From NCBI RefSeq assembly GCF_005116575.1, contig NZ_SWCN01000001.1:310001-374000 (forward strand): a stretch of DNA of 64,000 nt, given 5' to 3'. The stretch's first letter is position 1, and the number at the start of each line of letters is the position of its first letter. The translations under genes were made by a program, and so were the position numbers. Origin of the DNA: Desulforhopalus sp. IMCC35007 (GTDB taxonomy: Bacteria > Desulfobacterota > Desulfobulbia > Desulfobulbales > Desulfocapsaceae). Under the pieces are notes generated by a model. It was not told the origin of the DNA. It ran no database searches and saw only the letters and a program-made list of their open reading frames with translations. This document shows positions 19,101 through 27,091 of this stretch, one piece after another.

Positions 19101-20488
19101 ATCACCGCGCTGTGATCCTCGAACATTCCTCGAAACAGAGCTTCACTTTCGATCAATGCTTTCTCAGCCCGCTTGTGCTCGGTAATGTCTCGAACGATGA
19201 TGACAATTCCTTGACAGACATTGTTGTCATTAAGAACAGGGGCCTTAGTAGTACTTACATATCGGGTGCCGTCGTAAGCAGAAACTGTTTCTTCGAAATT
19301 TGCAGATTGGCCGCTTTCAAGAATAAATTTATCATTATTTCTGTATTTTTCAGCCAGTTCATAAGGGAAAACATCAAAATCGGTCTTTCCAATAATCTCG
19401 CTCTGAGCCTTGCCTATCATTTTGCAAAAGGCTGGGTTTACTAATCGGAAAATAAAATTCTGGTCTTTAAAGACAATAACATCTTGAGTGAAATGGATAA
19501 TGGAATTAGTAAAATCCATCGATTCACGGAGAGCGTCCTCCACAAGCTTTCGCTCGGTGATATCCCGCAAAATTGCATTAACTCCCGAAGGCGAGCCTTG
19601 GTCGTTCGTGTTACGGCTTACCGTAATTTCCACAGGTATGCGCCGGCCATCGGTAGTCAGCCGTTCGGACTCATAACCAGCCACCGCTCCTGTATCCAGG
19701 ACGTGGCGCATTATTTCGGTCTGTTCCTTCAGGAGGTCTTCCGGGCAGAAGCGCATGACGGGCGAACCAAGGGCTTCTTCAGCTGCACATCCAAAAAGTT
19801 TTTCCGCGCCGGGGTTGAACACCGTGATCATGCTGTCCAGATTAACAGCCAAGACTGCATCTCTGGTGGTGGACACCACGGCGGCGTATTTTTGGGCGAG
19901 GGTTTCCCGTTGCTTTTCGGCTCGGATGCGGTCGCTGATGTCACTCAGCACCACACGACATAAAGGAGCACCGTCATCAGCCCGGATGACTGTTTCCTTC
20001 AAATGCGCCCAGATGTAGTCACCACCCGGTTTGACCAGCCGGAGATCACATTTCTGGAGGGTGGCCGTCTCCAAAAGCTGCTTGTGGTGCAGGGAGTAGA
20101 TGTGCTGGTCATCACTGTGGATGAAGCGGGAGAGCGGTTGCGTCGCCAGTTCACTTCGAGACAATCCCAGCAGAGTGGCGGCGGTGAGGTTGGCCTCTAT
20201 GATCAATCCGTGCTCAGACAAGGTGCAATAGCCCACCGGGGCCTGGTCATAAAGGTCGAAATAGCGCGATCGTCCTGCTTCGATTTGGGCCTGTGCCCGG
20301 CGCAGTTCCTCTTTCTGCATCTCCAGTTCGATCTGGTGCACCCGCAGTTCGTGGAGTATCTGCTGGATTTCTTCGGTGGACATCGCATGGATTTCTTCCA
20401 GCGACAAAGCAGGTTTTTCTAAGGCCATCTCTTCGGCCTGTCTGCGCAGTTCGCTTGCTTGAAAGCTCATATCATCTTTGCCAGTCAT
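16136..20488 (-). CDS. giant hybrid histidine kinase with eight PAS domains
   Basis: A 1450-residue soluble kinase with no signal peptide or transmembrane helix. A coiled N-terminus (about 1-75, HELRVHQIELEMQKEELRRA) leads into eight tandem PAS/PAC units of about 120 residues each, most closed by DITERK-type PAC ends. A DHp/CA kinase follows (about 1085-1315: N-box HLITNAREAI, G-boxes DNGCGIAKE and GRGLGLPV), then a receiver (about 1330-1450: LLIEDEE, phospho-acceptor VSDVTMPRMNG). The H-box reads GRMAGAIAHIFNNQLG: the phospho-accepting His is kept, but the Asp or Glu that usually follows it is Ile. AAGGA lies six bases before the ATG. No cognate output regulator is adjacent. Confidence 0.92.
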   Translation of the reverse strand: MTGKDDMSFQASELRRQAEEMALEKPALSLEEIHAMSTEEIQQILHELRVHQIELEMQKEELRRAQAQIEAGRSRYFDLYDQAPVGYCTLSEHGLIIEANLTAATLLGLSRSELATQPLSRFIHSDDQHIYSLHHKQLLETATLQKCDLRLVKPGGDYIWAHLKETVIRADDGAPLCRVVLSDISDRIRAEKQRETLAQKYAAVVSTTRDAVLAVNLDSMITVFNPGAEKLFGCAAEEALGSPVMRFCPEDLLKEQTEIMRHVLDTGAVAGYESERLTTDGRRIPVEITVSRNTNDQGSPSGVNAILRDITERKLVEDALRESMDFTNSIIHFTQDVIVFKDQNFIFRLVNPAFCKMIGKAQSEIIGKTDFDVFPYELAEKYRNNDKFILESGQSANFEETVSAYDGTRYVSTTKAPVLNDNNVCQGIVIIVRDITEHKRAEKALIESEALFRGMFEDHSAVMLLVDPNTGRIVLANQAAAQFYGFPLDNLLQMNIHQLNVLSPTEIAEKMAGAFNKQINIFEFQHKLADGQIRDVQVHSSPTTLQNQRLLLSIIHDITARKEADAKLQAFSRDFEAFLDQTTDFVYFKDLDSRIRFCSQTLASITGHRNWRDMVGKHDREIFPPDTAKIYEDEEEPVFSEGKPLLGKVDPYYDEKGEIGYVQTNKWPLFDADGRLVGIFGISRDITERKRAEAALKESEANFRLFFETVTDIMAVATPEGRILFTNQAARDKLGYSEDDLEGMHLLDWHQPEDRSEAERIFTAMIRGEQKHCPLPLAAKDGTLIPVETRVWFGQWSGQDCVFGICKDLSAQQEAQQRFERIFFTNPSPMALSSVPDRQLIEVNDAFLETIGYTREEVIGKSSVELGLIADPKAQNTVAEIMLAKRRIANYELQVLRKDGMLRDGLFSGEVIRSQGRECFLSVMIDITERKRAEEALREQRDFSESLIETAQAIILVLDAQGRIIRFNPYMEKLVGYALDEVKGKDWFETFLTPETSRTIKPLFEKAVNDIHTSGNVNPIIAKDGRRILVEWNDKTLKDKEGRTVGLLAIGQDITMRKQAETERKKLRAQLTQAQKAESLGRMAGAIAHIFNNQLGVVIGNLDMAIEDLPRDAKPITILTNAMQGALKAAQVSGLMLTYLGQTTGIQVPLDLSESCRRSLPLLRAKNPHGLLLKVNFPSHGPVVKANANQIEQMLAHLITNAREAIDNNQGTISLAVKTVCQTDISEVHRYPADWQAENPDYACLEITDNGCGIAKEAIDKIFDPFFSTKFTGRGLGLPVVLGIVRAHDGVITVATGDQGTTFRVFLPLSAGEIPQQLDKTAPISAREGSITVLLIEDEEMTRDMATTMIMRLGYTVLAAKDGFEAMEMFARHQNEIHCVVSDVTMPRMNGWETLASLRKLSPNIPVILCSGHDEAQVLIGDHPERPQAFLHKPYQMVELQAVLAEVMND

Positions 20489-21066
20489 AATTGTCCTTAT
20501 TTCGTCTCAAATGTCTTCTGTTCTTTGAACCGCTCTGTGGAGGTCAACATATTTCCAATATATCATAACCAATGAAGTAAAAACCAGATAGAAGATATTT
20601 TAAGAATAATTGCGAGCCTTCCCCGCGTTTGAGAGGCATCAAGGTGTCACGTGACAGTCACGTGACAGTCACGTTTCGATGTCACGTGACGTCACGCAGG
20701 AGAACAGACAAGACAAGAGTAGAGAAGAAAAGAACAGAACAGAACAGAACAAGTCGGATTTTTGTTGACCGAAACCCAACAAGCCGAGGTTTCCGATAGT
20801 GATTTGTCCGGTTTTGAAAAAGGACACAGTCTTGGACAGCTGCTGTCTGCTGCTACTTATCAGTCAATTTTTTCTTGTCAGTGAGTTCTGTTTAAAGGTA
20901 TTCACCTCAGAGAACGGGAGCGTTGAAATGGTAGTGCCTTCAGCAACCATTTACCGACACTCCGGTCAAGCTGCCAGGTTTTTTGATCAGTGAGGGGAGG
21001 GGAGATCTGTTAATATGCCGCCCTCTTCGTAAAAGAAGTAACCAAAGATCACGAGAAAATCGTCTG
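20489..21066. other. divergent intergenic region with repeat array
   Basis: Nearly 580 bp between the eight-PAS kinase and topoisomerase III, which are divergent. It contains a GTCACGTGAC array and an AGAAC microsatellite (20646-20750), described separately. The remainder shows no gene; an extension of the topoisomerase frame upstream of 21067 is non-homologous leader. Confidence 0.6.
20646..20750. repeat. GTCACGTGAC palindrome array followed by (AGAAC)n
   Basis: Perfect 10-bp palindromes GTCACGTGAC lie at 20646-20655, 20657-20666 and 20681-20690, with half-units GTCACGT at 20668 and GTCACG at 20691. The first three units have an 11-bp period (one helical turn). An AG-rich strand follows directly, ending in four exact AGAAC units at 20731-20750. 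This could be a multi-site operator for a dimeric regulator, a cruciform-forming tract or a slippage product. Confidence 0.75.
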
Positions 21067-23154
21067 ATGAAAGTTGTAATTGCCGAAAAGCCATCCGTGG
21101 CCCGCGATATTGCAAAGGTTCTCAATATTACCGCCAAAAAGAAAGGGTATATCGAGGGCCGCGGTTGTGCGGTCACCTGGGCCATCGGGCATCTGGTAAC
21201 CCTTCAGGAGCCTGGCGAATATGATCCGGCGCTCAAGCGTTGGTCGCTTGACACCCTCCCTTTTGTGCCTGACGAATTCAAGCTCACCCTGATAAAAAAC
21301 GATGGCGTCGCAGGGCAGTTCCAGCTGATCAAAACCTTATGCGAACAGGCTGAGGAAATTGTCTGCGCCACTGATGCCGGCCGGGAAGGAGAGCTGATCT
21401 TTCGTTATATTCTGGCGCTGTGCCACTGCGAAGATAAACCAATCCGTCGCCTCTGGCTCAACTCGCTGACCCCCGAGGCCATCCAGGCAGCGTTCAAGGA
21501 CCTCAGAGACGGCCACGATTACGACGCGCTCTATGCCGCCGCCCGCTGCCGCAGCGAGTCCGACTGGATTGTCGGTCTCAACGCCACTCGCTACTACACC
21601 GTTCGGCACGGTCAGATCGGCGGCAACGATCGCGTCCTCTGGAGTATAGGCCGGGTGCAGACGCCGGTGCTGGCTATGATCGTCGAACGTGATGATACCA
21701 TTCTTCAGTTCCGTCCCCAGTCGTTCTGGGAGCTCATCACCCGCTACCGCGAGGTGGTGTTCAAGTACAGTGGCCAGCGTTTCGAGCAACCGGAGAAGGC
21801 CCAGACCCTGCTCGACAAGATAACCGGCCAGCCCTTTGTTATTACCGGCATTGCCGGGAAAGAGAGCAAGGAGCAACCGCCGCAGCTCTTCGATCTCACC
21901 ACCCTGCAGCGCGAGGTCAACAAGCAGCGCGGCCTGTCGGCGGCCGCCACCCTTGCCGCCGCCCAAAAATTGTATGAGGCAAAATTCATTACCTATCCGC
22001 GTACGGATTCACGGTACCTGAGCAAAGATCTGAAACCGCGCGTTGCCAAGATCATGGAACAACTCAAGGACATGCGGGCTGAACAGATCGCACCGCTCAA
22101 CCTCGCCAAGCTTCCGTTCACCACCCGAATCATCGACGACACCAAGGTGACCGACCATCACGCCATCATCCCCACAGGCGTCAGGCCGCGCACCCTGGGC
22201 GCTCATGACCAGCTCGTCTATGATGCAATCACCACCCAGTTCATCGCCGCCTTCTATCCCGTCTGCGTCAAACATGTGACCACGGTTGACGGCGTCAGTG
22301 AGCAGGTAAAATTTCAGGCCAAAGGGACCCAGCTTATTGAGCCGGGTTGGACCATTCTCTTCCCGAAAAAGAAGGTGAGTCAGGACGCTGCCGACGACCA
22401 GGCCTTGCCCGCCTTTACCAAAGGGGAAACCGGAGCGCATGAGCCATCCCTGCGCGAAGGCAAGACCAAGCCTCCCAGTCACTTCACCGAAAACTCGCTG
22501 CTCGGCGCCATGGAGGCCGCCGGCAAGTTTGTCGAAGACGACGCCCTGCGTGAGGCGCTTAAAGAAAGGGGCATCGGCACACCAGCCACCCGCGCTGCCA
22601 TCATCGAAACCCTGCTCCGCCGCAACTATATCCAGCGCGAGAAAAAACAACTGCGCTGCACCGACATGGGCCGCACTCTGATCGCCCTTATCCAGGACCC
22701 GCTACTCAAATCGCCGGAGATGACTGGGGAATGGGAGGAGAAACTGAAAAAAATTGAGCGCAGCCAACTCGATCCCGATATCTTCATGGCCGGAATTAGC
22801 GACTATATCCGCACCCTGATTGAGCACAGCTCCACCCGGCGGCTTGATCCCGCACGCTGGGGCAGCTGCCCAATCTGCGGCAAAGAGGTAATCAAAGGGA
22901 AACGTGCCTACGGCTGCTCCGGCTGGGCAGAAGGTTGTCCCTTTGTCCTTGAAGCAGAGTGCAGAGGAGTCACGCTTGTGCCCAGGCAGATTCAGGCCCT
23001 GCTGCAACTGCGCGTCCTGCCGCAGCCGATCAGGATTGAGAACGAGCCGCGCATCCTCATCCTTTCCACCCAAGGTTTGATTATGGACCTGCGGCTGCCC
23101 TCCGCCGACCGGCAAAAACACATCGTCAAGAAAGATCGTCCCGCCAGGTCCTAG
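21067..23154 (+). CDS. topB: DNA topoisomerase III
   Basis: A type IA topoisomerase of 695 residues that passes single DNA strands and decatenates recombination and replication intermediates. The N-terminal Toprim domain begins MKVVIAEKPSVARDIA and has the acidic motif ATDAGREGELIFRY. The catalytic tyrosine lies in FITYPRTDSRYL at about residue 310-320. The C-terminal part ends with a zinc-ribbon-like repeat, CPICGKEV...GCSGWAEGCPF, typical of TopB proteins. An upstream extension of 28 codons exists, but the ATG at 21067 gives the universal family start. Its ribosome site is weak (ACGAGAAAA). It is monocistronic, with an unusual palindrome array upstream. Confidence 0.95.
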   Translation: MKVVIAEKPSVARDIAKVLNITAKKKGYIEGRGCAVTWAIGHLVTLQEPGEYDPALKRWSLDTLPFVPDEFKLTLIKNDGVAGQFQLIKTLCEQAEEIVCATDAGREGELIFRYILALCHCEDKPIRRLWLNSLTPEAIQAAFKDLRDGHDYDALYAAARCRSESDWIVGLNATRYYTVRHGQIGGNDRVLWSIGRVQTPVLAMIVERDDTILQFRPQSFWELITRYREVVFKYSGQRFEQPEKAQTLLDKITGQPFVITGIAGKESKEQPPQLFDLTTLQREVNKQRGLSAAATLAAAQKLYEAKFITYPRTDSRYLSKDLKPRVAKIMEQLKDMRAEQIAPLNLAKLPFTTRIIDDTKVTDHHAIIPTGVRPRTLGAHDQLVYDAITTQFIAAFYPVCVKHVTTVDGVSEQVKFQAKGTQLIEPGWTILFPKKKVSQDAADDQALPAFTKGETGAHEPSLREGKTKPPSHFTENSLLGAMEAAGKFVEDDALREALKERGIGTPATRAAIIETLLRRNYIQREKKQLRCTDMGRTLIALIQDPLLKSPEMTGEWEEKLKKIERSQLDPDIFMAGISDYIRTLIEHSSTRRLDPARWGSCPICGKEVIKGKRAYGCSGWAEGCPFVLEAECRGVTLVPRQIQALLQLRVLPQPIRIENEPRILILSTQGLIMDLRLPSADRQKHIVKKDRPARS

Positions 23155-23339
23155 GCCGGGAAGAAGCAATAGTCGGCGGGAGCTGATAGTAAGGGATCGA
23201 TTGTCGGCATGGTTGCCCAAGCAGTGATTGGGCGGTGTCTTGAAATTCCACTGTGGTCTGAAAAGAGTAGTTCCTGAGCACTAAAAAACTAACAATGGAT
23301 TCATTGATGAATATCACCATTAAAGAAAAAGGAGAAACA

Positions 23340-23498
23340 ATGCTGAACACCAAGCCGGTAACAACGGGCTTGTTTCACCATCAAAACCACCTGTGGTTAT
23401 GGCCAGAGCTCCAACTTGAGCGGATTTACCAGGGGCGACGGTGGCAAATGAAAGATCTCTGCCGGAGCTGTAGTCCGGAGGGGGCGTTTAACACCTGA
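23340..23498 (+). CDS. possible 52-residue small protein
   Basis: A short frame with an ATG at 23340 preceded by AAAAAGGAGAAACA, one of the best ribosome sites in this part of the window. The product begins MLNTKPVTTGLFHHQNHLW and ends with a CRSC pair. It has no signal peptide or transmembrane helix and resembles nothing I recognise. The rest of the 23155-23585 spacer downstream of topB holds nothing else that I can support. The call rests only on the ribosome site. Confidence 0.3.
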   Translation: MLNTKPVTTGLFHHQNHLWLWPELQLERIYQGRRWQMKDLCRSCSPEGAFNT

Positions 23499-23584
23499 TC
23501 AATGGAAAGCTTGCCTTGAGAATAAAACTCTCTTCTTGAACTTCTTCAGTGCGGGGAATAATACGGGGAATGAAATTTTGAACA

Positions 23585-23619
23585 ATAAAAAAGGGACTCA
23601 GAAAATACCTGAATCCCTT
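23585..23619 (-). terminator. Rho-independent terminator of tRNA-fMet
   Basis: Read on the minus strand, AAGGGATTCAG, a 7-base loop and CTGAGTCCCTT form an 11-bp stem with one mismatch, followed at once by a run of T. It begins ten bases after the tRNA 3' end. Confidence 0.88.
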
Positions 23620-23628
23620 GAATTTACT

Positions 23629-23705
<77 letters not shown>

Positions 23706-23805
23706 ATAAGTTTGGGCACTATACACCCTTCAAAACAATTGTCAATGGCTGAGTTACCTGTACCTGCTTTCGTCTTACTCAGTCCGGAGTCATTGTTGTA
23801 AAATA

Positions 23806-25056
23806 TCAGTAAAACAATAACGGCACGAAAGTGGTCATCAAGAGCACGGAGACCAGCAGCAGGAGCATGGGCAGGATCTGTTTGCTCAGACTTTCAAGGC
23901 TTTCTCCTGTTATTGAGCTTGCAACGTAAAGGTTGATGGCAACAGGTGGTGTAATCATTCCGATAGCAAGCCCCATGACAATAACGATTCCAAAATGAAT
24001 GAGATTGATGCCAAGTTGCTCGACAATCGGAAGAAATACGGGCGTCAGGATAATAAGTGCCGACGCCGTCTCCATGAATATTCCGGCAATGAGGACAACC
24101 ACATTGATCAGCAGTAAAATCAGCAGAGGATTTTCTGTGAACGATAGTAAAAAATGGGCAATATCAGAGGGGATAGACCAATTGGCCAGGACCCAGCTGA
24201 AAATTTGGGATGTGGCAATAAGGAACATGATCATTGCCATGGTAATTCCTGAATTGACGATCACCTCATAGAGTTGTTTCAGGTTAATGTCACGGTACAC
24301 AAAAAGAGCGACGAAAATCGCATAGTCTACTGCAATTACTGCCGATTCAGAAGGGGTGAAGAAGCCAGAAAAAATGCCTCCAAGAATTATGACTGGTGTC
24401 AGTAAACCGAAAAATGCGATTTTAAAATGGGCAAAAATATTTCTCAGACTGAATTTTCCACCAATAGGATAATTCTTTTTCTTGGCAACATAGACTGAAT
24501 ATAACATCAGTATGCCACCCATGAGTACCCCGGGAAGAAAACCGTTGAGAAAAAGCTGGGCCACGGAAACGTCGGCGATAATCGCGTATAAAATCATCGG
24601 AACACTCGGAGGGATGATAACTCCGATGGTGCCTGAGGCTGCTATCAGGGCTGCGGCAAAGGGAACCTGATAGCCCTTTTGTTTCATCTCGGGGATAAGT
24701 GGTGTACCAATGGCAGCCGTCGTGGCAGCGGAGGACCCTGAGATGGCTGCAAAAAACATTGAACCAAGCACTGCAACCAGAGCCAGCCCTCCTCGAATCC
24801 AGCCAACGCAGGCATCAGCAAAGTCAACCAGTCGTTTTGATACATTTCCTTTAGCGAGCAGGTCTCCTGCGAGAATAAAAAAGGGTATCGCTATCATCGG
24901 AAAAGAATCTGTTCCGACAAACATTCGCTGGGGCAGCAGGACCAGATTCAGATCGTTGAGAGCCAAAACAACCAGAGATGAAAAGCCTATGGCAAGGGCT
25001 ATGGGCATGCCCGTCAAAATAAGGGCAAACAATGAGAAAAAAAGTATCCAGCCCAT
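23806..25056 (-). CDS. dctM: TRAP transporter large permease (DctM)
   Basis: A 416-residue inner-membrane protein with about 12 hydrophobic segments, the secondary-transport subunit of a tripartite ATP-independent periplasmic transporter that imports organic acids with sodium. Recognisable stretches are GMPIALAIGFSSL at the start, AAISGSSAATTAAIG, GTIGVIIPPSVPMILYA, and GMITPPVAINLYVASSIT near the end. The ATG at 25056 has GGAG seven bases upstream and follows the small permease stop by one base; a longer frame from 25095 would overlap that gene. It is the last gene of the dctP-dctQ-dctM operon. Confidence 0.94.
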   Translation of the reverse strand: MGWILFFSLFALILTGMPIALAIGFSSLVVLALNDLNLVLLPQRMFVGTDSFPMIAIPFFILAGDLLAKGNVSKRLVDFADACVGWIRGGLALVAVLGSMFFAAISGSSAATTAAIGTPLIPEMKQKGYQVPFAAALIAASGTIGVIIPPSVPMILYAIIADVSVAQLFLNGFLPGVLMGGILMLYSVYVAKKKNYPIGGKFSLRNIFAHFKIAFFGLLTPVIILGGIFSGFFTPSESAVIAVDYAIFVALFVYRDINLKQLYEVIVNSGITMAMIMFLIATSQIFSWVLANWSIPSDIAHFLLSFTENPLLILLLINVVVLIAGIFMETASALIILTPVFLPIVEQLGINLIHFGIVIVMGLAIGMITPPVAINLYVASSITGESLESLSKQILPMLLLLVSVLLMTTFVPLLFY

Positions 25057-25057
25057 T

Positions 25058-25555
25058 TTATATCTCCACTTGAGGTTCAGTCCGCCATATGTCACTGATC
25101 TGACTGAGCAGATGGACGGACATGACGGAAAAACAGATTGGAATAATCATATAAACATAGCGCATTTTAATCCCCATGGCCGGTGATACCTGGAAGAGCT
25201 GTATGTTAAAAAGATTGATGCTATACCGGATTGTAATGAAGAAAAAAATGGCCATCAGGAGACAGGAGAGTGTTCCCAACAGTTTTTTCGGTGTATCTGG
25301 CAGGAGATCTACGGCAAAGGTGACCGCAATATGGGCCCCTTTTTTAAAAGCAACACTTGTGCCGATGAAACTGCTCCAGACGAGAAGATACCGGGATAAT
25401 TCTTCACTCCAGCTGAGGGCTGTAAAAAATACACGAAAAATGATCTGGGCGGTAATCAGGATAATCATTGCCATGAGCGTTAAAAATAAGGCAAAACGGA
25501 AAACGGTGTCGATTTGATCACTCGTCTTTTTAAGGTATTGGCAAATGGTGTTCAT
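25058..25555 (-). CDS. dctQ: TRAP transporter small permease (DctQ)
   Basis: A membrane protein of about 165 residues with four hydrophobic helices and the DctQ core LSWSEELSRYLLVWSSFIGT (between helices 2 and 3), which helps the solute receptor dock onto DctM. Length is normal for the family. The start is uncertain: the ATG at 25555 has a poor ribosome site, and an in-frame ATG at 25603 is no better. It lies 108 bp after dctP and one base before dctM. Confidence 0.88.
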   Translation of the reverse strand: MNTICQYLKKTSDQIDTVFRFALFLTLMAMIILITAQIIFRVFFTALSWSEELSRYLLVWSSFIGTSVAFKKGAHIAVTFAVDLLPDTPKKLLGTLSCLLMAIFFFITIRYSINLFNIQLFQVSPAMGIKMRYVYMIIPICFSVMSVHLLSQISDIWRTEPQVEI

Positions 25556-25663
25556 AGAGAAATATGGGTTTTCGGGAAGCGTGAGGATGCAAAATGCAGC
25601 CATATTGTGAGTACAGGAGAAAGGTCCTCATGCTGCCATGAAAGACAGATGAGGACTTACTGT

Positions 25664-26644
25664 TTATTTGCCGAGTTCTGCTTTAATTGCATCGAGGTAC
25701 TTGCCGAATTTTTCTCCGTATTTGGTGTATACAGGGACTACAGCATTTTGAAACGGGGTGAGATCAGGCTCTGAGATGGTCATCCCCAGTTCCTTGATGG
25801 CAGCCAGTTGCTCTGCTTCCTGCTCCATATTCCAGTTTCGTTCATGCTGTGCTGCGGCCTGGGCACTTTCCTGAAAGAGTTTTTGGCTTTTTTCATCGAG
25901 AGAAGCGTATAAGTTCTGACCCATTACAAATACAGCAGGTGCATATGTGTGTCTGGTAAACGACATGAATTTTTGGGTTTCAGCAAGCTTGAAGGAATAG
26001 ATAACATTAACAGGGTTTTCCTGACCATCTATTGTGCCTTGCTGCATTGCAGTAAGGGCTTCCGTCCATGCCATAGGAACGGCATTTGCCCCAAGGGCCT
26101 TGAAAGTATCAATATATACAGGGTTTTCCATTACTCGAATTTTCAGGCCTTTAAGATCCGCAGGGCTGAGTACCTCGCGTTTTGAGTTGGTCAGATTACG
26201 AAAACCACGCTCAGCATAGGCAAGACCCTTCAAGCCGACTTTACTGAGGTTGCCGAGAAGCTCCTGACCGATGGAGCCATCCATTATTTTGTAGGCCTCT
26301 TCATTTGAGGTGAAGAGAAAGGGAAGTTCCAATACTGCAATTTCAGGGGAAAAATTACTCACGGGACCATTGGTGATGATTCCCATATCAATAGTGCCGA
26401 ACTGCATGCCTTCAAGTAAGGTACGTTCATCACCGAGCTCAGCGTTTGGATGGATCTCAATGGTGTAGTCTGAGCCGGCTTCCACCAGTTCCTTAAATTT
26501 GAGGGCGGCGATATGAAAGCCGTCTTTTTCATTTACCACATGGGAGAGTTTTATAACTTTACCTGCGGCCAGGGTGCTTGTGCTTGTCATGACAGAAAAC
26601 AGACAAAAAAAGATAAATGCGCTGCATAATTGTGCGATTTTCAC
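25664..26644 (-). CDS. dctP: TRAP transporter solute receptor (DctP)
   Basis: A 326-residue periplasmic binding protein. A GTG start at 26644 with GAGGAG seven bases upstream yields a typical signal peptide (VKIAQLCSAFIFFCLFSVM, cleavage near TLAAG). The mature protein has the DctP/TAXI-type features KLSHVVNEKDGFHIAA, ELPFLFTSNEEAYKIM, LKGLKIRVMENPVY and MQQGTIDGQENPV. The arginine in KIRVMENPV fits the conserved residue that salt-bridges a substrate carboxylate, so an organic acid is likely; the exact ligand is unknown. It is first in the operon, as is usual. Confidence 0.93.
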   Translation of the reverse strand: MKIAQLCSAFIFFCLFSVMTSTSTLAAGKVIKLSHVVNEKDGFHIAALKFKELVEAGSDYTIEIHPNAELGDERTLLEGMQFGTIDMGIITNGPVSNFSPEIAVLELPFLFTSNEEAYKIMDGSIGQELLGNLSKVGLKGLAYAERGFRNLTNSKREVLSPADLKGLKIRVMENPVYIDTFKALGANAVPMAWTEALTAMQQGTIDGQENPVNVIYSFKLAETQKFMSFTRHTYAPAVFVMGQNLYASLDEKSQKLFQESAQAAAQHERNWNMEQEAEQLAAIKELGMTISEPDLTPFQNAVVPVYTKYGEKFGKYLDAIKAELGK

Positions 26645-26950
26645 GATGATTCTCCTCTTAATTGATAGTGCTATTGTTTGGTGAAGGTGAAATAATTTTC
26701 GTTTTAATAATAAATGCTTCCAATGGCCATTTGTTTCCCTCCAGGCAGGAGTTATCCTAGCGTTTTCTCCGGGCTGGCGCAATGAATTTCAACGTCGAAA
26801 GTATCTCGTTGCTACTGGCTATTTTGCAAATGAGATTCTAAATATCTGACAGATTTGTTCGGTTATGACAGAGCTGTCTGCAGGCTGGTCGGGAGGATGA
26901 TGAATTATCTGGAAAGCTTAATTTTACAGGGTGAAAAGAAGGGAATTACC

Positions 26951-26980
26951 TTGACGTGGCCAAACTGTATTTCATACAAT
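26951..26980 (+). promoter_or_regulatory. sigma70-like promoter of the Cache chemoreceptor
   Basis: TTGACG at 26951-26956 and TACAAT at 26975-26980 are separated by 18 bp. The start codon is about 105 bp further on. Confidence 0.55.
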
Positions 26981-27024
26981 TAATCACAAGCCTGTTAATT
27001 TTTACTCAAAAAGTAATTTTATGT

Positions 27025-27043
27025 TCGACACAGTTTCGAACAC
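27025..27043. promoter_or_regulatory. GTTCGA-N7-TCGAAC dyad
   Basis: Perfect 6-bp inverted repeat in the 5' leader of the chemoreceptor, about 45 bp after the -10 box. A possible operator; no regulator gene is adjacent. Confidence 0.35.
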
Positions 27044-27091
27044 TGTTTTGGGTACCATAAGTAAAACTCTAATCCTGGGTGAGACTTTTTT

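Larger units (their letters stand above)
26645..27091. other. divergent promoter region, TRAP operon / chemoreceptor
   Basis: About 450 bp between the divergent dctP and chemoreceptor genes. No gene is seen. It carries a good sigma70-type promoter for the chemoreceptor and a GTTCGA/TCGAAC dyad (both listed separately). The position would allow joint control of transport and taxis toward one organic acid. Confidence 0.55.

Noticed and set aside
26690-26720. Sigma54 promoter in front of the TRAP operon
   Set aside because: The nearest match on the minus strand has one base too few between the GG and GC elements.
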